Shown: positions 1-8,887 of the stretch, one piece after another
Layout: each line of letters opens with the position of its first letter
How positions within the stretch are numbered: position 1 is the first letter of the stretch
Source of the DNA: Acinetobacter gerneri DSM 14967 = CIP 107464 = MTCC 9824
GTDB taxonomy: Bacteria > Pseudomonadota > Gammaproteobacteria > Pseudomonadales > Moraxellaceae
Direction: 5' to 3'
Assembly (NCBI RefSeq): GCF_000368565.1
Contig: NZ_KB849537.1
Location: 255,674 to 319,673, forward strand
DNA: 64,000 bases
The notes under the pieces: model-generated
What the model saw: the letters and a program-made list of their open reading frames with translations, nothing else
The model's database searches: none
What the model was told of the DNA's origin: nothing
Translations under genes and position numbers: made by a program

Positions 1-600
1 CAATCTGATTTTAAACTGCCTGCTGGTTATAGCTTTAATACTCAAGGCGCAAACAAAGACATGGCGGAGTCTGCGGGCTATGCACTGACTGCAATTACCT
101 TATCTATCGTGTTTATTTATATCGTTTTAGGTTCACAGTTTAATAGCTTCATCCATCCTGCAGCGATCATGATGTCTTTGCCTCTATCTTTGATTGGGGT
201 ATTTTTGGCTTTATTTTTGTTTAAAAGTACCATGAATCTATTTTCGATTATCGGGATAATCATGCTCATGGGCTTGGTCACCAAAAATGCCATTTTACTG
301 ATTGATTTTATTAAAAAGGCAATGGAGCGTGGTGTTGATCGTTATGATGCGATTATTCAAGCAGGAACAACCCGACTGCGTCCGATTCTAATGACCACTT
401 GTGCGATGGTCATGGGAATGGTTCCTTTGGCTCTCGGTCTAGGTGAAGGCGGTGAACAAAGTGCTCCGATGGCACATGCCGTGATTGGTGGCGTTATCAC
501 GTCCACCCTACTGACCTTAGTCGTTGTGCCCGTCATCTTTACTTATTTAGATGATTTTAAAAACTTCATGATGCGACAGTTTAGAAAAATTTCTTCCTAA
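1..600 (+). CDS. RND-family efflux transporter, C-terminal part (5' end outside window)
   Basis: The frame is open from base 1 and ends at a TAA at 598-600, so this is the last 199 residues of a larger protein. It contains the final membrane bundle of an AcrB/MdtB-type inner-membrane pump: a helix around residues 27-46, a helix pair around 54-105 with the conserved run GLVTKNAILLIDF, and a last segment with TRLRPILMTT and GGVITSTLLTLVVVPVIFT. These match the C-terminal transmembrane region of HAE1/RND drug-proton antiporters. RND pumps work with a periplasmic adaptor and an outer-membrane channel; those genes must lie to the left. The substrate cannot be judged. No outer-membrane factor follows the gene. 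Confidence 0.9.
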   Translation, partial: QSDFKLPAGYSFNTQGANKDMAESAGYALTAITLSIVFIYIVLGSQFNSFIHPAAIMMSLPLSLIGVFLALFLFKSTMNLFSIIGIIMLMGLVTKNAILLIDFIKKAMERGVDRYDAIIQAGTTRLRPILMTTCAMVMGMVPLALGLGEGGEQSAPMAHAVIGGVITSTLLTLVVVPVIFTYLDDFKNFMMRQFRKISS

Positions 601-633
601 ATCGGAGCTATTCCCCAGCAACAATAATTGTTG

Positions 634-679
634 ATCTTGTTCAAACTAAATGCTAGTTTCTCAACACAATGAACAAGAT
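634..679. other. nested inverted repeat downstream of the RND gene
   Basis: A 9-base arm ATCTTGTTC at 634-642 pairs with GAACAAGAT at 671-679, and inside it AAACTA at 643-648 pairs with TAGTTT at 654-659, leaving an 11-base bulge on the 3' side. There is no following T-run, so it is not a classical intrinsic terminator. It may be a transcript-end structure or a protein-binding palindrome. Confidence 0.4.
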
Positions 680-764
680 TTACGCAGAATAAATACAGTG
701 TAAATTTGCCAATAATCACGCAGTTTCATTAAAAAATAATACATTAAACTAGGTCAGCATCTAT

Positions 765-1322
765 ATGAATTTTATAAAAATCTCAACACTCAGCCTATTC
801 TTCATTTATTCATCATCTCTTTTTGCAAATCCGACAACGCAACAGATTCAAGATACTTTTGCTTGTAAGGAAACGAAACAAACTGCAGAGTCAGTGCTCA
901 AATTTTTAAAAGCACATAGCGTGAAAATGACAGAGGATGATTTTAAAAAATTAGATTGGCCTGACTCTGATACTTACTATAAATTAGACAAACAAATCAG
1001 TATTTTCGGTGTTTCAAGCCAGTATTTTTCTACCCATTCAGTCAATGCGAATGGCATATGGTCTCTGACTTTTTTTCTAGGCGTACCAAGTAAAAATTCA
1101 CTCAAAGAAATTCAAGATTTGGCAAAAAAACTTGATGCACAGCCAGATACTGAATTAAATGAAGCTTTTGATTTAAACAAGCTAAACATGAAAAGTTATA
1201 CGATTTATACCAGCAAAATGCCCGGCTATAACCGAACGCTTGAAATGAACAATGCATCTATGAATGACGAAAAGCATAATCCTTGGCCATTAATTACAAT
1301 TTCTTGTAATTATGCAAACTAG
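765..1322 (+). CDS. hypothetical secreted/periplasmic protein
   Basis: 185 residues. An N-terminal signal peptide is clear: basic start MNFIK, hydrophobic core STLSLFFIYSSSLF, and a likely cleavage after LFA near residue 21. The mature part is hydrophilic, mixed in composition, and has two cysteines, one near residue 34 and one five residues from the C terminus, which could form a disulfide in the periplasm. I recognise no family. The gene lies 164 bases after the RND pump gene in the same direction, but a hairpin sits in between, so joint transcription is uncertain. proS follows 242 bases later with its own promoter. Confidence 0.65.
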   Translation: MNFIKISTLSLFFIYSSSLFANPTTQQIQDTFACKETKQTAESVLKFLKAHSVKMTEDDFKKLDWPDSDTYYKLDKQISIFGVSSQYFSTHSVNANGIWSLTFFLGVPSKNSLKEIQDLAKKLDAQPDTELNEAFDLNKLNMKSYTIYTSKMPGYNRTLEMNNASMNDEKHNPWPLITISCNYAN

Positions 1323-1522
1323 AGCCTGTGACATTTCACAACTGAATTACCTTGATGACCAATATTGAGCAGGCAAGGCATGAAGTTCAAAGAATAGTGT
1401 AGACCATAACTGTGCTTGAATATTTTTCAATCAAAATCTGATCTATACACCTTATCCAATATAAAATTTGAATTATACGATATTGCATCCACTTTGAAAT
1501 GTTAACAGCTCAGAATTTATCG

Positions 1523-1528
1523 TATAAT
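1523..1528 (+). promoter_or_regulatory. proS promoter -10 box
   Basis: A perfect TATAAT lies 37 bases ahead of the proS ATG. A TGTTAA at a 17-base spacing (1500-1505) is the best -35 candidate; it is a weak match. Confidence 0.5.
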
Positions 1529-1564
1529 CTCCCCTTTAATGCTTAAAAAATTAGGACAGTTTCC

Positions 1565-3280
1565 ATGCGCGCGAGTCGCTTTTTATTTGCAACGTTAAGA
1601 GAAACCCCAAATGATGCTGAAGTCATTTCTCATCAGCTCATGTTACGTGCGGGGATGATTCGTAAATTGGCTTCAGGTTTATACACTTGGTTGCCGATGG
1701 GTGTACGTGTGTTAAATAAAGTTGAAGCGATTGTACGCGAAGAAATGAATCGTGCAGGTTCGCTCGAAGTGTTAATGCCCGTGACTCAACCTGCAAGTCT
1801 TTGGGAAGAATCAGGTCGTTATGTCCAATATGGTCCTGAACTTTTACGTTTTAAAGACCGCCATGACAATCCTTTTGTGCTTGGACCTACACACGAAGAA
1901 GTGATCACGGATTTGGCACGTAATGAGCTAAAAAGCTATAAACAGCTTCCTATGAATTTTTATCAAATTCAAACCAAATTCCGTGATGAAATCCGTCCAC
2001 GTTTCGGTGTGATGCGTTCACGTGAATTTATCATGAAAGATGCATATTCTTTCCACATTGACCAAGCATCTCTTCAAGAAACTTATGATGTGATGTATGA
2101 CACTTATTGCCGTATTTTCACACGTTTAGGTTTGGATTTCCGTCCAGTACAAGCGGATACAGGTTCAATTGGTGGTTCAGGTTCACATGAATTCCACGTA
2201 CTTGCATCAAGTGGTGAAGACGATATCGTATTTTCTACCGAATCTGATTATGCTGCGAACGTTGAAAAAGCAGAAGCAGTATTGGTCGGTGAACGTGCAG
2301 CGCCTACACAAGCATTTGAAATCGTTGATACACCAAATGCCAAAACCATTGAAGCAGTTTGCGAGTTTTTAAAATCTGATGCGAAAAAATCAGTAAAAGC
2401 TTTACTCGTACAAGGCGTAGCAGACGAAAAAGGTCATGTGCCTGTAGTTGCATTGTTCCTTCGTGGTGATCATGAACTCAATGAAATCAAAGCTGAACAC
2501 CATGCACAAATCGCATCTCCACTGACATTTGCAACAGAAGCACAGCTTTTGGAAAATGGCTTAACTGCTGGTTATTGCGGTCCTCAAGGTTTAGTTGAAA
2601 AAGGCTTAACCGTGATTGTTGATCGTGCAGCATCGGTACTTTCTGACTTTGTTGCTGGTGCAAACGAAGCTGAAAAACATGCTGTAGGTGTTAACTGGGA
2701 ACGTGATGCAAAATTCACAGAAGTTGCAGACCTTCGCAATGTCGTTGACGGCGATCCTTCTCCAGATGGTAAAGGCGTACTTCAAATCAAACGCGGTATC
2801 GAAGTCGGTCATATTTTCCAATTGGGTCAAAAATACTCAGAAGCTTTGGGCTGTAAAGTACTCGGTGAAGATGGTAAACCACAAGTCGTGACTATGGGTT
2901 GTTATGGTATCGGGGTTACACGTGTTGTTGCTTCTGCTATCGAACAAAACTTTGATGATAAAGGGATTATTTGGCCTTCTGCGATTGCACCTTTTGAAGT
3001 GGCAATCGTACCAATGAATGCACACAAATCACCAAAAACCATGCAAGCTGCTGAAGAATTATATGCAGAACTTCAAGCACAAGGTTTTGATGTATTGCTC
3101 GATGATCGTAACGAACGTCCGGGGGTTAAATTCTCTGACATCGAATTGACAGGTATTCCACATCGTATTGTGATCGGTGAAAAAGGCTTGGATGCTGGTA
3201 CTTTTGAATATAAAGGCCGTACTGATGCTGAATCTGTAAACCTAAGCAAAGATGAATTATTGGCTAAACTCAAAGCTTAG
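1565..3280 (+). CDS. proS: prolyl-tRNA synthetase (ProS)
   Basis: 571 residues, the normal length for the bacterial long-form enzyme, which charges tRNA-Pro with proline in the cytoplasm and edits mischarged alanine. Class II motifs are visible: the N-terminal [19 protein letters not shown] start, motif 2 in the [21 protein letters not shown] region (about residues 139-160), and motif 3 in [13 protein letters not shown] around residue 446. A YbaK-like editing insertion fits residues of about 230-400. The C-terminal anticodon-binding domain includes [11 protein letters not shown]. The gene is monocistronic, with its own promoter and a strong terminator downstream. Confidence 0.97.
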   Translation: MRASRFLFATLRETPNDAEVISHQLMLRAGMIRKLASGLYTWLPMGVRVLNKVEAIVREEMNRAGSLEVLMPVTQPASLWEESGRYVQYGPELLRFKDRHDNPFVLGPTHEEVITDLARNELKSYKQLPMNFYQIQTKFRDEIRPRFGVMRSREFIMKDAYSFHIDQASLQETYDVMYDTYCRIFTRLGLDFRPVQADTGSIGGSGSHEFHVLASSGEDDIVFSTESDYAANVEKAEAVLVGERAAPTQAFEIVDTPNAKTIEAVCEFLKSDAKKSVKALLVQGVADEKGHVPVVALFLRGDHELNEIKAEHHAQIASPLTFATEAQLLENGLTAGYCGPQGLVEKGLTVIVDRAASVLSDFVAGANEAEKHAVGVNWERDAKFTEVADLRNVVDGDPSPDGKGVLQIKRGIEVGHIFQLGQKYSEALGCKVLGEDGKPQVVTMGCYGIGVTRVVASAIEQNFDDKGIIWPSAIAPFEVAIVPMNAHKSPKTMQAAEELYAELQAQGFDVLLDDRNERPGVKFSDIELTGIPHRIVIGEKGLDAGTFEYKGRTDAESVNLSKDELLAKLKA

Positions 3281-3338
3281 TATTTTAACTGTATAATGCT
3301 TTTATTTTCATACTGTTAATTTACATCTAGTATCCAAA

Positions 3339-3371
3339 GAAAAACCGCTTCAAAATGAAGCGGTTTTTTTG
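3339..3371. terminator. bidirectional intrinsic terminator after proS
   Basis: Stem AACCGCTTC / GAAGCGGTT with an AAAAT loop, flanked by an A-run on the left and a T-run on the right. It serves proS and the convergent secreted-protein operon. Confidence 0.85.
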
Positions 3372-3415
3372 ACTCTTGGGAAAAATATAAACTTGACTTG
3401 AAAATATCTACTCAG

Positions 3416-5800
3416 TTAGAAAGTGAAGTCACCATTACGTGGAGTAATCGCCATTTGCGAACTTAAACGGCCACCTGTAATCGCCAACTCGCCTAAGCGC
3501 TGTGCACTTCCAATCACAGGATTACCTGTTGCATCAAGTGTTCCAGTTCCAGGATATAAATTTATATCACGTGCTCTAAATACACCTGTCGCATTTCGTT
3601 GTGGGTTAAATAAGAAGCTATAGTTAAAGCCTGCATTATTTTTATTAACAATCAAACTATTATCAAATGCGATCGAGCCTGACAAATTATCCAATCCTAA
3701 TGTTGAACCATCTGGATCGATAAGCTGCAAGGAGTTGTTCATTGGCAATGTCGAATCTAAATCCATTTGCCCAACCACATTCAATGCATTTACCCCATCA
3801 ACTAAACCCGCATCACTCGTCAGAACTGCACGCGGAATAAGTGCAAAGTTAATCCCACCCATCAAACGGGCTTTGATTCCACTCAAGACATCAAAATTGG
3901 TTGCAAAGTTATTTGATGGCGCATAACAACCATTATTTGCAGGGCATGTACCATAGCGAGCACCCGGTAAATAGCCCGCTGCAAGTTGTGCTGCAATGAC
4001 CATTTTGATCGAAGGCATACTGACATTGATATTACCACCTTCAAAACCGATGCTTCCACTACCATTGAGTAGCATATTGATATTTCTTAAACCAATATAA
4101 TAATCTTTCGGTGTATGAATGCTCTTATCGCTATAGTTATTATTATCCGCACCATCAATCAACATAATGGATGTGGTTTTTGAACCATCTGCACTCACGC
4201 CTTGAGTACTAATCCCAGCACTAAACCCTAAGCGCTGCGAACCTGAAACCGCTGCGATCGTCGGTGCCATCATCGTACTACCAGTACCATTTTTAGTGAC
4301 GATGTTGTCACCCTTCGCTGGATTTGCTGTATTCCCTTCAGATGTTTTTCCATATAAGGCAATATTGGCATTGAGATTATAAATCGGTAAACCTAAGCCC
4401 CAATTCTGTGAGGTTGAGTCAACAACACGGTTTGGACTGGTCACATCAGGCGTGTTGGTAAATTGTCCTTCTTTCGATACTGCATTAAAGTTCATACCAC
4501 GAACAGCAACTACAACACTTGGAATCGCTGTCGCGGCAATCACTTGCGTATAATCACTCGGTAAGACAATTGGTGTACCATTAGTTTTACCCAAGAATGT
4601 ATTGGATAATGCAGTATTTACAGGTAATAAAATTGTTGGACTATTGACCAAGTTAAAATACACACCTCCTGTCACACCATTATTGACCTCATCCATGGTC
4701 AAACTACCGTGGTTTTTATTTAAAGCAATATCTTGGGTTTCTGTACCAGTAATACCAGAACGTGTTTGCAAAGAAGTAATATTTTTAAAGCGTAAACCGT
4801 AGGCAAATGTCCCTGCACCACCCAAATCAAAAGAAGCTTGCTGATCCGCACTCAAATTGGTATCAGATTTGTTGGTAAATTCACCTGCCAATGCAAAGCG
4901 CATACCGGTTGAGCCCGCGATAGAGTTCGTTGCTGCACCTGTAGGTCCAGTTGTTCCCAGTAAGTTTGCTGAGCTCGTCGTACCACCCAGTTGTACTTTA
5001 GCATTCACCAGTCGACCATTTGCTCCAGCTTGGATAATGCCATGATTATTGACATTGAATTCTAAGTTAATCCCTGGTCGTCCAGTATTTGCATCACGCG
5101 TAAAATCAGCAAAACCGTCAGCACCTGTCGATAATGTCAAACCATTGGCGGGATCAATCGTGATATAGCCCAATCCTGAAAAATTGAAGTTAAAATGGCT
5201 CATGCCAAGTGTATTCACTGTACCATTTTGATCTGTTTGGCTTAAACCTAAATTGATGTCTCGCACACCAAAATCAAGATAGGCTTTGTCTGCTTGACTA
5301 AATAATCCATTGGTTGTCAAAAAGTTAAAAGTAATTGGGTCATAGGCTTCAACTGTCAAAGCGCCCATACTTTTTTCGTTATTGCTACAACTTGCAGTTT
5401 GGCAAATCGCAACATTGTCTGCCGTGACTTTTCCAATCGTTGACGTTACAGCCAAATGAACACCCGGTTTATGAGTGGTGTCATTACTGTATACATCAAA
5501 GTCTACTGTAGTACCTAAAGGCTTTGATCCTGAGCCTTGAGTCATTTTAATATTGTTTAAATTGGCATAAACAGCTTCTTCACCTGCTTTGCTTGAGCTT
5601 CCTGTTTGATCAATCCAGCTGACTTTATCAATTTCTACTTTTGAATAATCAACTTTGGCAGTCACGCCATCTTGACCATCAATAGATCGCATATCATTGT
5701 CATTCATTTCTTGTAAAGCATGCGCAGTAGGCATATAAACCAACATGCTCGCCATTAAAGTGCTCAGTAAAAAAGGACTTTTATGATTTATTTTTTTCAT
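3416..5800 (-). CDS. large secreted DUF6160-like protein, last gene of a three-gene operon
   Basis: 794 residues. A signal peptide spans about 1-28 (cleavage near AHA). It is followed at once by LQEMNDNDMRSIDGQDG, the motif shared by all six neighbouring secreted proteins. The rest is Gly/Ser/Thr/Asn-rich with alternating polar and hydrophobic residues, as in beta-rich extracellular or outer-membrane proteins. Cysteines occur only as two close pairs (ICQTASC and TCPANNGC). The last residue is Phe, as in many outer-membrane barrels. The ribosome site GGAAGGAACC stands 8 bases before ATG. The gene lies 25 bases after the 235-residue gene. Members of this type are annotated in Acinetobacter as DUF6160 or putative pilus/adhesin-like proteins; the function is unknown, and the family name is from memory. 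Confidence 0.75.
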   Translation of the reverse strand: MKKINHKSPFLLSTLMASMLVYMPTAHALQEMNDNDMRSIDGQDGVTAKVDYSKVEIDKVSWIDQTGSSSKAGEEAVYANLNNIKMTQGSGSKPLGTTVDFDVYSNDTTHKPGVHLAVTSTIGKVTADNVAICQTASCSNNEKSMGALTVEAYDPITFNFLTTNGLFSQADKAYLDFGVRDINLGLSQTDQNGTVNTLGMSHFNFNFSGLGYITIDPANGLTLSTGADGFADFTRDANTGRPGINLEFNVNNHGIIQAGANGRLVNAKVQLGGTTSSANLLGTTGPTGAATNSIAGSTGMRFALAGEFTNKSDTNLSADQQASFDLGGAGTFAYGLRFKNITSLQTRSGITGTETQDIALNKNHGSLTMDEVNNGVTGGVYFNLVNSPTILLPVNTALSNTFLGKTNGTPIVLPSDYTQVIAATAIPSVVVAVRGMNFNAVSKEGQFTNTPDVTSPNRVVDSTSQNWGLGLPIYNLNANIALYGKTSEGNTANPAKGDNIVTKNGTGSTMMAPTIAAVSGSQRLGFSAGISTQGVSADGSKTTSIMLIDGADNNNYSDKSIHTPKDYYIGLRNINMLLNGSGSIGFEGGNINVSMPSIKMVIAAQLAAGYLPGARYGTCPANNGCYAPSNNFATNFDVLSGIKARLMGGINFALIPRAVLTSDAGLVDGVNALNVVGQMDLDSTLPMNNSLQLIDPDGSTLGLDNLSGSIAFDNSLIVNKNNAGFNYSFLFNPQRNATGVFRARDINLYPGTGTLDATGNPVIGSAQRLGELAITGGRLSSQMAITPRNGDFTF

Positions 5801-5825
5801 TTTATGGTTCCTTCCATTTTATTAC

Positions 5826-6533
5826 TTAGCAACGAGGATGCGTGCTATCGCAACTAAACATTAACATTCGACCGTTTATAGCAAGATTCCCATTCATCAT
5901 CATTCCTGTAAAACCTTTTTGCTTGCCAGCATCATAGACAGAGTCAGTTGAGGTATAGGTTGAATTATTTAAATAACCATATTGGCTTGCTGAAGTCGGA
6001 TTACTTTCTGCAATCGACCCATCTGAACTGGTTTGATATTGATCTTGTTCAATCGAAAGTGCGCTAAAACCAAAATTTTTAATAATAAGTGGTTTTGATG
6101 CTGTCAAACTTAATTGAATTGCAGGTTTTAAAATCTGAACTTGTGCTGAACCTTTTTTTGCATAAAGTAAATCAACACCATCCAATCCAAGCTTCTGAAT
6201 ATTGATAGAACCTTGAATATCTTTCAAAACTAACCAAAGTTTACGTCCTGAATTACTATTTGGCGCGCTCCAAACCGTGTCGCTATCACCTGCTTGTTTC
6301 GTCACATAACGATTATTCAATGACAATGCCAATCGACAATATGGTGCATTTGCACCACCACACAGTGCCTGATCATATTGCCCAGTAGCATCTTGGTTTA
6401 GATCAAGTTTTAAAGAAATATCGGCTCCAGCTTGTCCTTCAATTTTCTGTAAATCTGAATTGTCGAGCATCTGAAGTTCAGCTTGTGTCGCCATAGAAGC
6501 TGTGAGTAAAAGCAATCCCATTATTTTTTTCAT
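5826..6533 (-). CDS. secreted DUF6160-like protein, small member, middle gene of the operon
   Basis: 235 residues. Signal peptide about 1-18, then LQMLDNSDLQKIEGQAG at 20-36, the shared post-signal motif. It keeps two cysteine pairs in the same places as the 500-residue paralogues: CGGANAPYC near residue 58, comparable to CGGINGAGAC, and a C-terminal CDSTHPRC, comparable to CYGGLKFC. It therefore looks like a compact version of the same fold, lacking the long middle. The Shine-Dalgarno AGGAG overlaps the TAG stop of the upstream 702-residue gene, which indicates translational coupling. Function unknown; probably exported through Sec and oxidised in the periplasm. Confidence 0.72.
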   Translation of the reverse strand: MKKIMGLLLLTASMATQAELQMLDNSDLQKIEGQAGADISLKLDLNQDATGQYDQALCGGANAPYCRLALSLNNRYVTKQAGDSDTVWSAPNSNSGRKLWLVLKDIQGSINIQKLGLDGVDLLYAKKGSAQVQILKPAIQLSLTASKPLIIKNFGFSALSIEQDQYQTSSDGSIAESNPTSASQYGYLNNSTYTSTDSVYDAGKQKGFTGMMMNGNLAINGRMLMFSCDSTHPRC

Positions 6534-6543
6534 GTTTATGCTC

Positions 6544-8652
6544 CTACAGACCTTTGGTTGTTATTTTCATATGCTGAATCAGCAAGCCATCAATCACGGC
6601 TGAACCAAAATTGTTACTCGGCATATTTACTGGTGCACTAATCGTGACATTGCTAGGTGCGGCATTAATGGTTGGGTTTCCTGCAAGGCTTTGAGCAGTT
6701 GAGTTTGCTGAAGTCCAAATAGCATTTGATGAATTCCATGTTCTATTTGTAACTGACGGCAATAAGGCGCTATCTGCTGGAGGAGTATCACCTTTACAGC
6801 CTCCAATAGAAGTCGTTCCATTACATGCAGTAGAAACATTCACAGGATCTAGAGTAGATAAAGTACCGCCTGTATCACTTTGATAAACCCAATCAGAAAC
6901 AACCTTACTACTACAAGCTCCCCAGAAACTACCACAGTTCCAATACCAAGTCCGATCACGCTGCGCACGATAACGCTGCTGAAGATCTAGATAGTTTGCA
7001 GTCACTGTATTTGTCGTAGATGTCAATGCACCAAATGACACACCGATTGCATCTGGTCCACTATATGCAGTTAAAATATTATTGGTTGAATCATAATTCG
7101 TCGATCCAATCGAAATGCTACTATGTGTTGCATTGTAATAAGTACCACTGGTCGCACTGGTTGGTAATGGCGCATTATTGCCTTGATAACCAGCAATACC
7201 ACTCGTCCCACACTGATAAACATTACACGTTGAACCACGATAAACGACACCTGAGTCTCCTGTATCTCCTGCATAACGCGTATAAATTTGCGTGTAGACT
7301 TCTGGTTTATTTGGAATACGTGCCAATTCAATCGTAAAGTTTTTACCATCAGAACCTAAAGTTAAAGGTTGATAAGTTGAACCTAAAACTAAGTTGACAT
7401 TGGTGTTATATAGAAATAACCCTTCATTTGGATCAAATGTTGGAGCAGTCCCCCCACTAAATGCGGGTGAGGTCAACAAAGGAGTATCTGATGTTTCACG
7501 AGTACTCAAACGCAGTACCTTAGTCAAACTTGGCGCGGTCCATGTCGATGTTGAAGTATCTGTTCTAGTTATTTTTTTAACTTGATACTGACAACCAGCC
7601 TGTCCGTATGCAGGTGCGGAAGATTGACCAGAATTACCACAAGATGTCGCAACGCCATTCACCTTATATGTTGAACCATCATTCACCATGGTTTCGGTGC
7701 TTGCACCTTTATTTTGTGTTGTTTTAATTGTTGCTTTGACGTTTGAAGAATCGCCAGTATTAAAACGAAGTACACCAGACATCCCTAATGTGTTGTTATA
7801 GAAGGTGCTCATGCCATTGGAGTTACTTGCGCCGCCCAATGTTTGGAACAATTGTATGCGACTACCATTCATACTAAAGTCATTCCAAATCAGCTGAATA
7901 CGTAATCGGTTGGCACGGTTAGCATCTGAAGAACCTGCCGTTTCACCAAGTGCATACAAATTTGGATCTGTTGGTGATTTTGATTGATCAAGTACAAAAG
8001 CATCAGCCCATGTTGCCAATTTTAAATGATAAGCATCTGCTCCTTTTGCTGGATCTGTTGGTACGACTTTGTCATATAGAGGGGCTTCAAGCGCCAAAAA
8101 TGGCACTTGGCAATTTGCCGAAGTAGACGTACAAGCGGCTGCCTTTGGATCGAAGTTTGGCACATTATTTTGTGTTCCAACTTTGAGTAACCAAGGGTTT
8201 TCTGCAGTTCCCCAACTGGTAATTTTTGCGGCAGCAGCTGTTGATGCAAGGCGACTATTGGGATCACTATCCGCTTTAGACAAGGCTAAGCCATAGAGAT
8301 AGAGATCTGCTTTACCTACTGAATGTGTTTTTGTTACGCCGCCAGATGTCCATTTTACCCCACCATTCAAAGCTGTTTGTGACAATGGACCAACAGGCAA
8401 AAAGTGGATATTACCAATATCATTGGAACGATCTGCCAACAAATCAGTGGCATTTTCATTACCGTTACCTGAGCCACGAAAAACCATATAGGCATCTTGT
8501 GGAAGTATCGCAATACCCTCACCTGTCGTTTCGCTCAAATGGTCATCTGATAAAGCTTCAAGCGCAAAGCAAGATTGGCAAATACTTAAACCAATAAAAC
8601 TAGATAAAACGGTTTTTTTAAAATTTACCGTATAATTGAGTATAGTCATCAT
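6544..8652 (-). CDS. large secreted DUF6160-like protein, first gene of the operon
   Basis: 702 residues. Signal peptide about 1-30, followed by LEALSDDHLSETTGEG at 31-46. The mature part is rich in Thr, Ser, Asn and Gly and carries ten cysteines in five close pairs (CTSTSANC; CGN...GC; CNVYQC; CGSFWGAC; CNGTTSIGGC), each likely a local disulfide loop. It ends in a hydrophobic stretch VIDGLLIQHMKITTKGL without a terminal cysteine. Two ATG codons are adjacent; the second (8649) is better spaced from AGGAAGG. A CRP-like site lies about 95 bases upstream. The operon order is this gene, the 235-residue gene, then the 794-residue gene, with gaps of 10 and 25 bases. An adhesin or surface-layer role is possible but unproven. 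Confidence 0.73.
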   Translation of the reverse strand: MMTILNYTVNFKKTVLSSFIGLSICQSCFALEALSDDHLSETTGEGIAILPQDAYMVFRGSGNGNENATDLLADRSNDIGNIHFLPVGPLSQTALNGGVKWTSGGVTKTHSVGKADLYLYGLALSKADSDPNSRLASTAAAAKITSWGTAENPWLLKVGTQNNVPNFDPKAAACTSTSANCQVPFLALEAPLYDKVVPTDPAKGADAYHLKLATWADAFVLDQSKSPTDPNLYALGETAGSSDANRANRLRIQLIWNDFSMNGSRIQLFQTLGGASNSNGMSTFYNNTLGMSGVLRFNTGDSSNVKATIKTTQNKGASTETMVNDGSTYKVNGVATSCGNSGQSSAPAYGQAGCQYQVKKITRTDTSTSTWTAPSLTKVLRLSTRETSDTPLLTSPAFSGGTAPTFDPNEGLFLYNTNVNLVLGSTYQPLTLGSDGKNFTIELARIPNKPEVYTQIYTRYAGDTGDSGVVYRGSTCNVYQCGTSGIAGYQGNNAPLPTSATSGTYYNATHSSISIGSTNYDSTNNILTAYSGPDAIGVSFGALTSTTNTVTANYLDLQQRYRAQRDRTWYWNCGSFWGACSSKVVSDWVYQSDTGGTLSTLDPVNVSTACNGTTSIGGCKGDTPPADSALLPSVTNRTWNSSNAIWTSANSTAQSLAGNPTINAAPSNVTISAPVNMPSNNFGSAVIDGLLIQHMKITTKGL

Positions 8653-8738
8653 GACCTTCCTATTTATACGATGCTCCGCACCATATTATTTTATTTCTAT
8701 GCTCAAACTGCCTGATCTTTCCTGAACAATGGCAATAA

Positions 8739-8754
8739 TGATACTTTTATCACA
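8739..8754 (-). promoter_or_regulatory. weak CRP/Vfr-like site upstream of the 702-residue gene
   Basis: TGATA-CTTTTA-TCACA. One half matches TCACA exactly; the other has two mismatches to TGTGA. It lies 87-102 bases before the start codon. Confidence 0.3.
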
Positions 8755-8796
8755 CTTTATAATAGCAACAAATTCTTTAAACTCAAAAAATAAACA

Positions 8797-8846
8797 GTGA
8801 AATTGGTCATTTTTCCGATGAATGAAGATTCATCAACCAATTTCAC
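8797..8846. other. nested inverted repeats in the gap between two secreted-protein genes
   Basis: Outer arms GTGAAATTGGT (8797-8807) and ACCAATTTCAC (8836-8846) are exact reverse complements. Between them GATGAAT (8817-8823) pairs with ATTCATC (8828-8834). It lies 41 bases after the stop of the 502-residue gene. It may end that transcript, but no clear T-run follows. Confidence 0.5.
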
Positions 8847-8887
8847 TCCATGTAAAGCAAATCCAGTGTCTTTGTATAAAATTGTTT

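Noticed and set aside
7020-7337. Plus-strand open frame of 105 codons inside the 702-residue gene
   Set aside because: His/Tyr-rich shadow frame with no ribosome site; the real gene has a signal peptide and paired cysteines.
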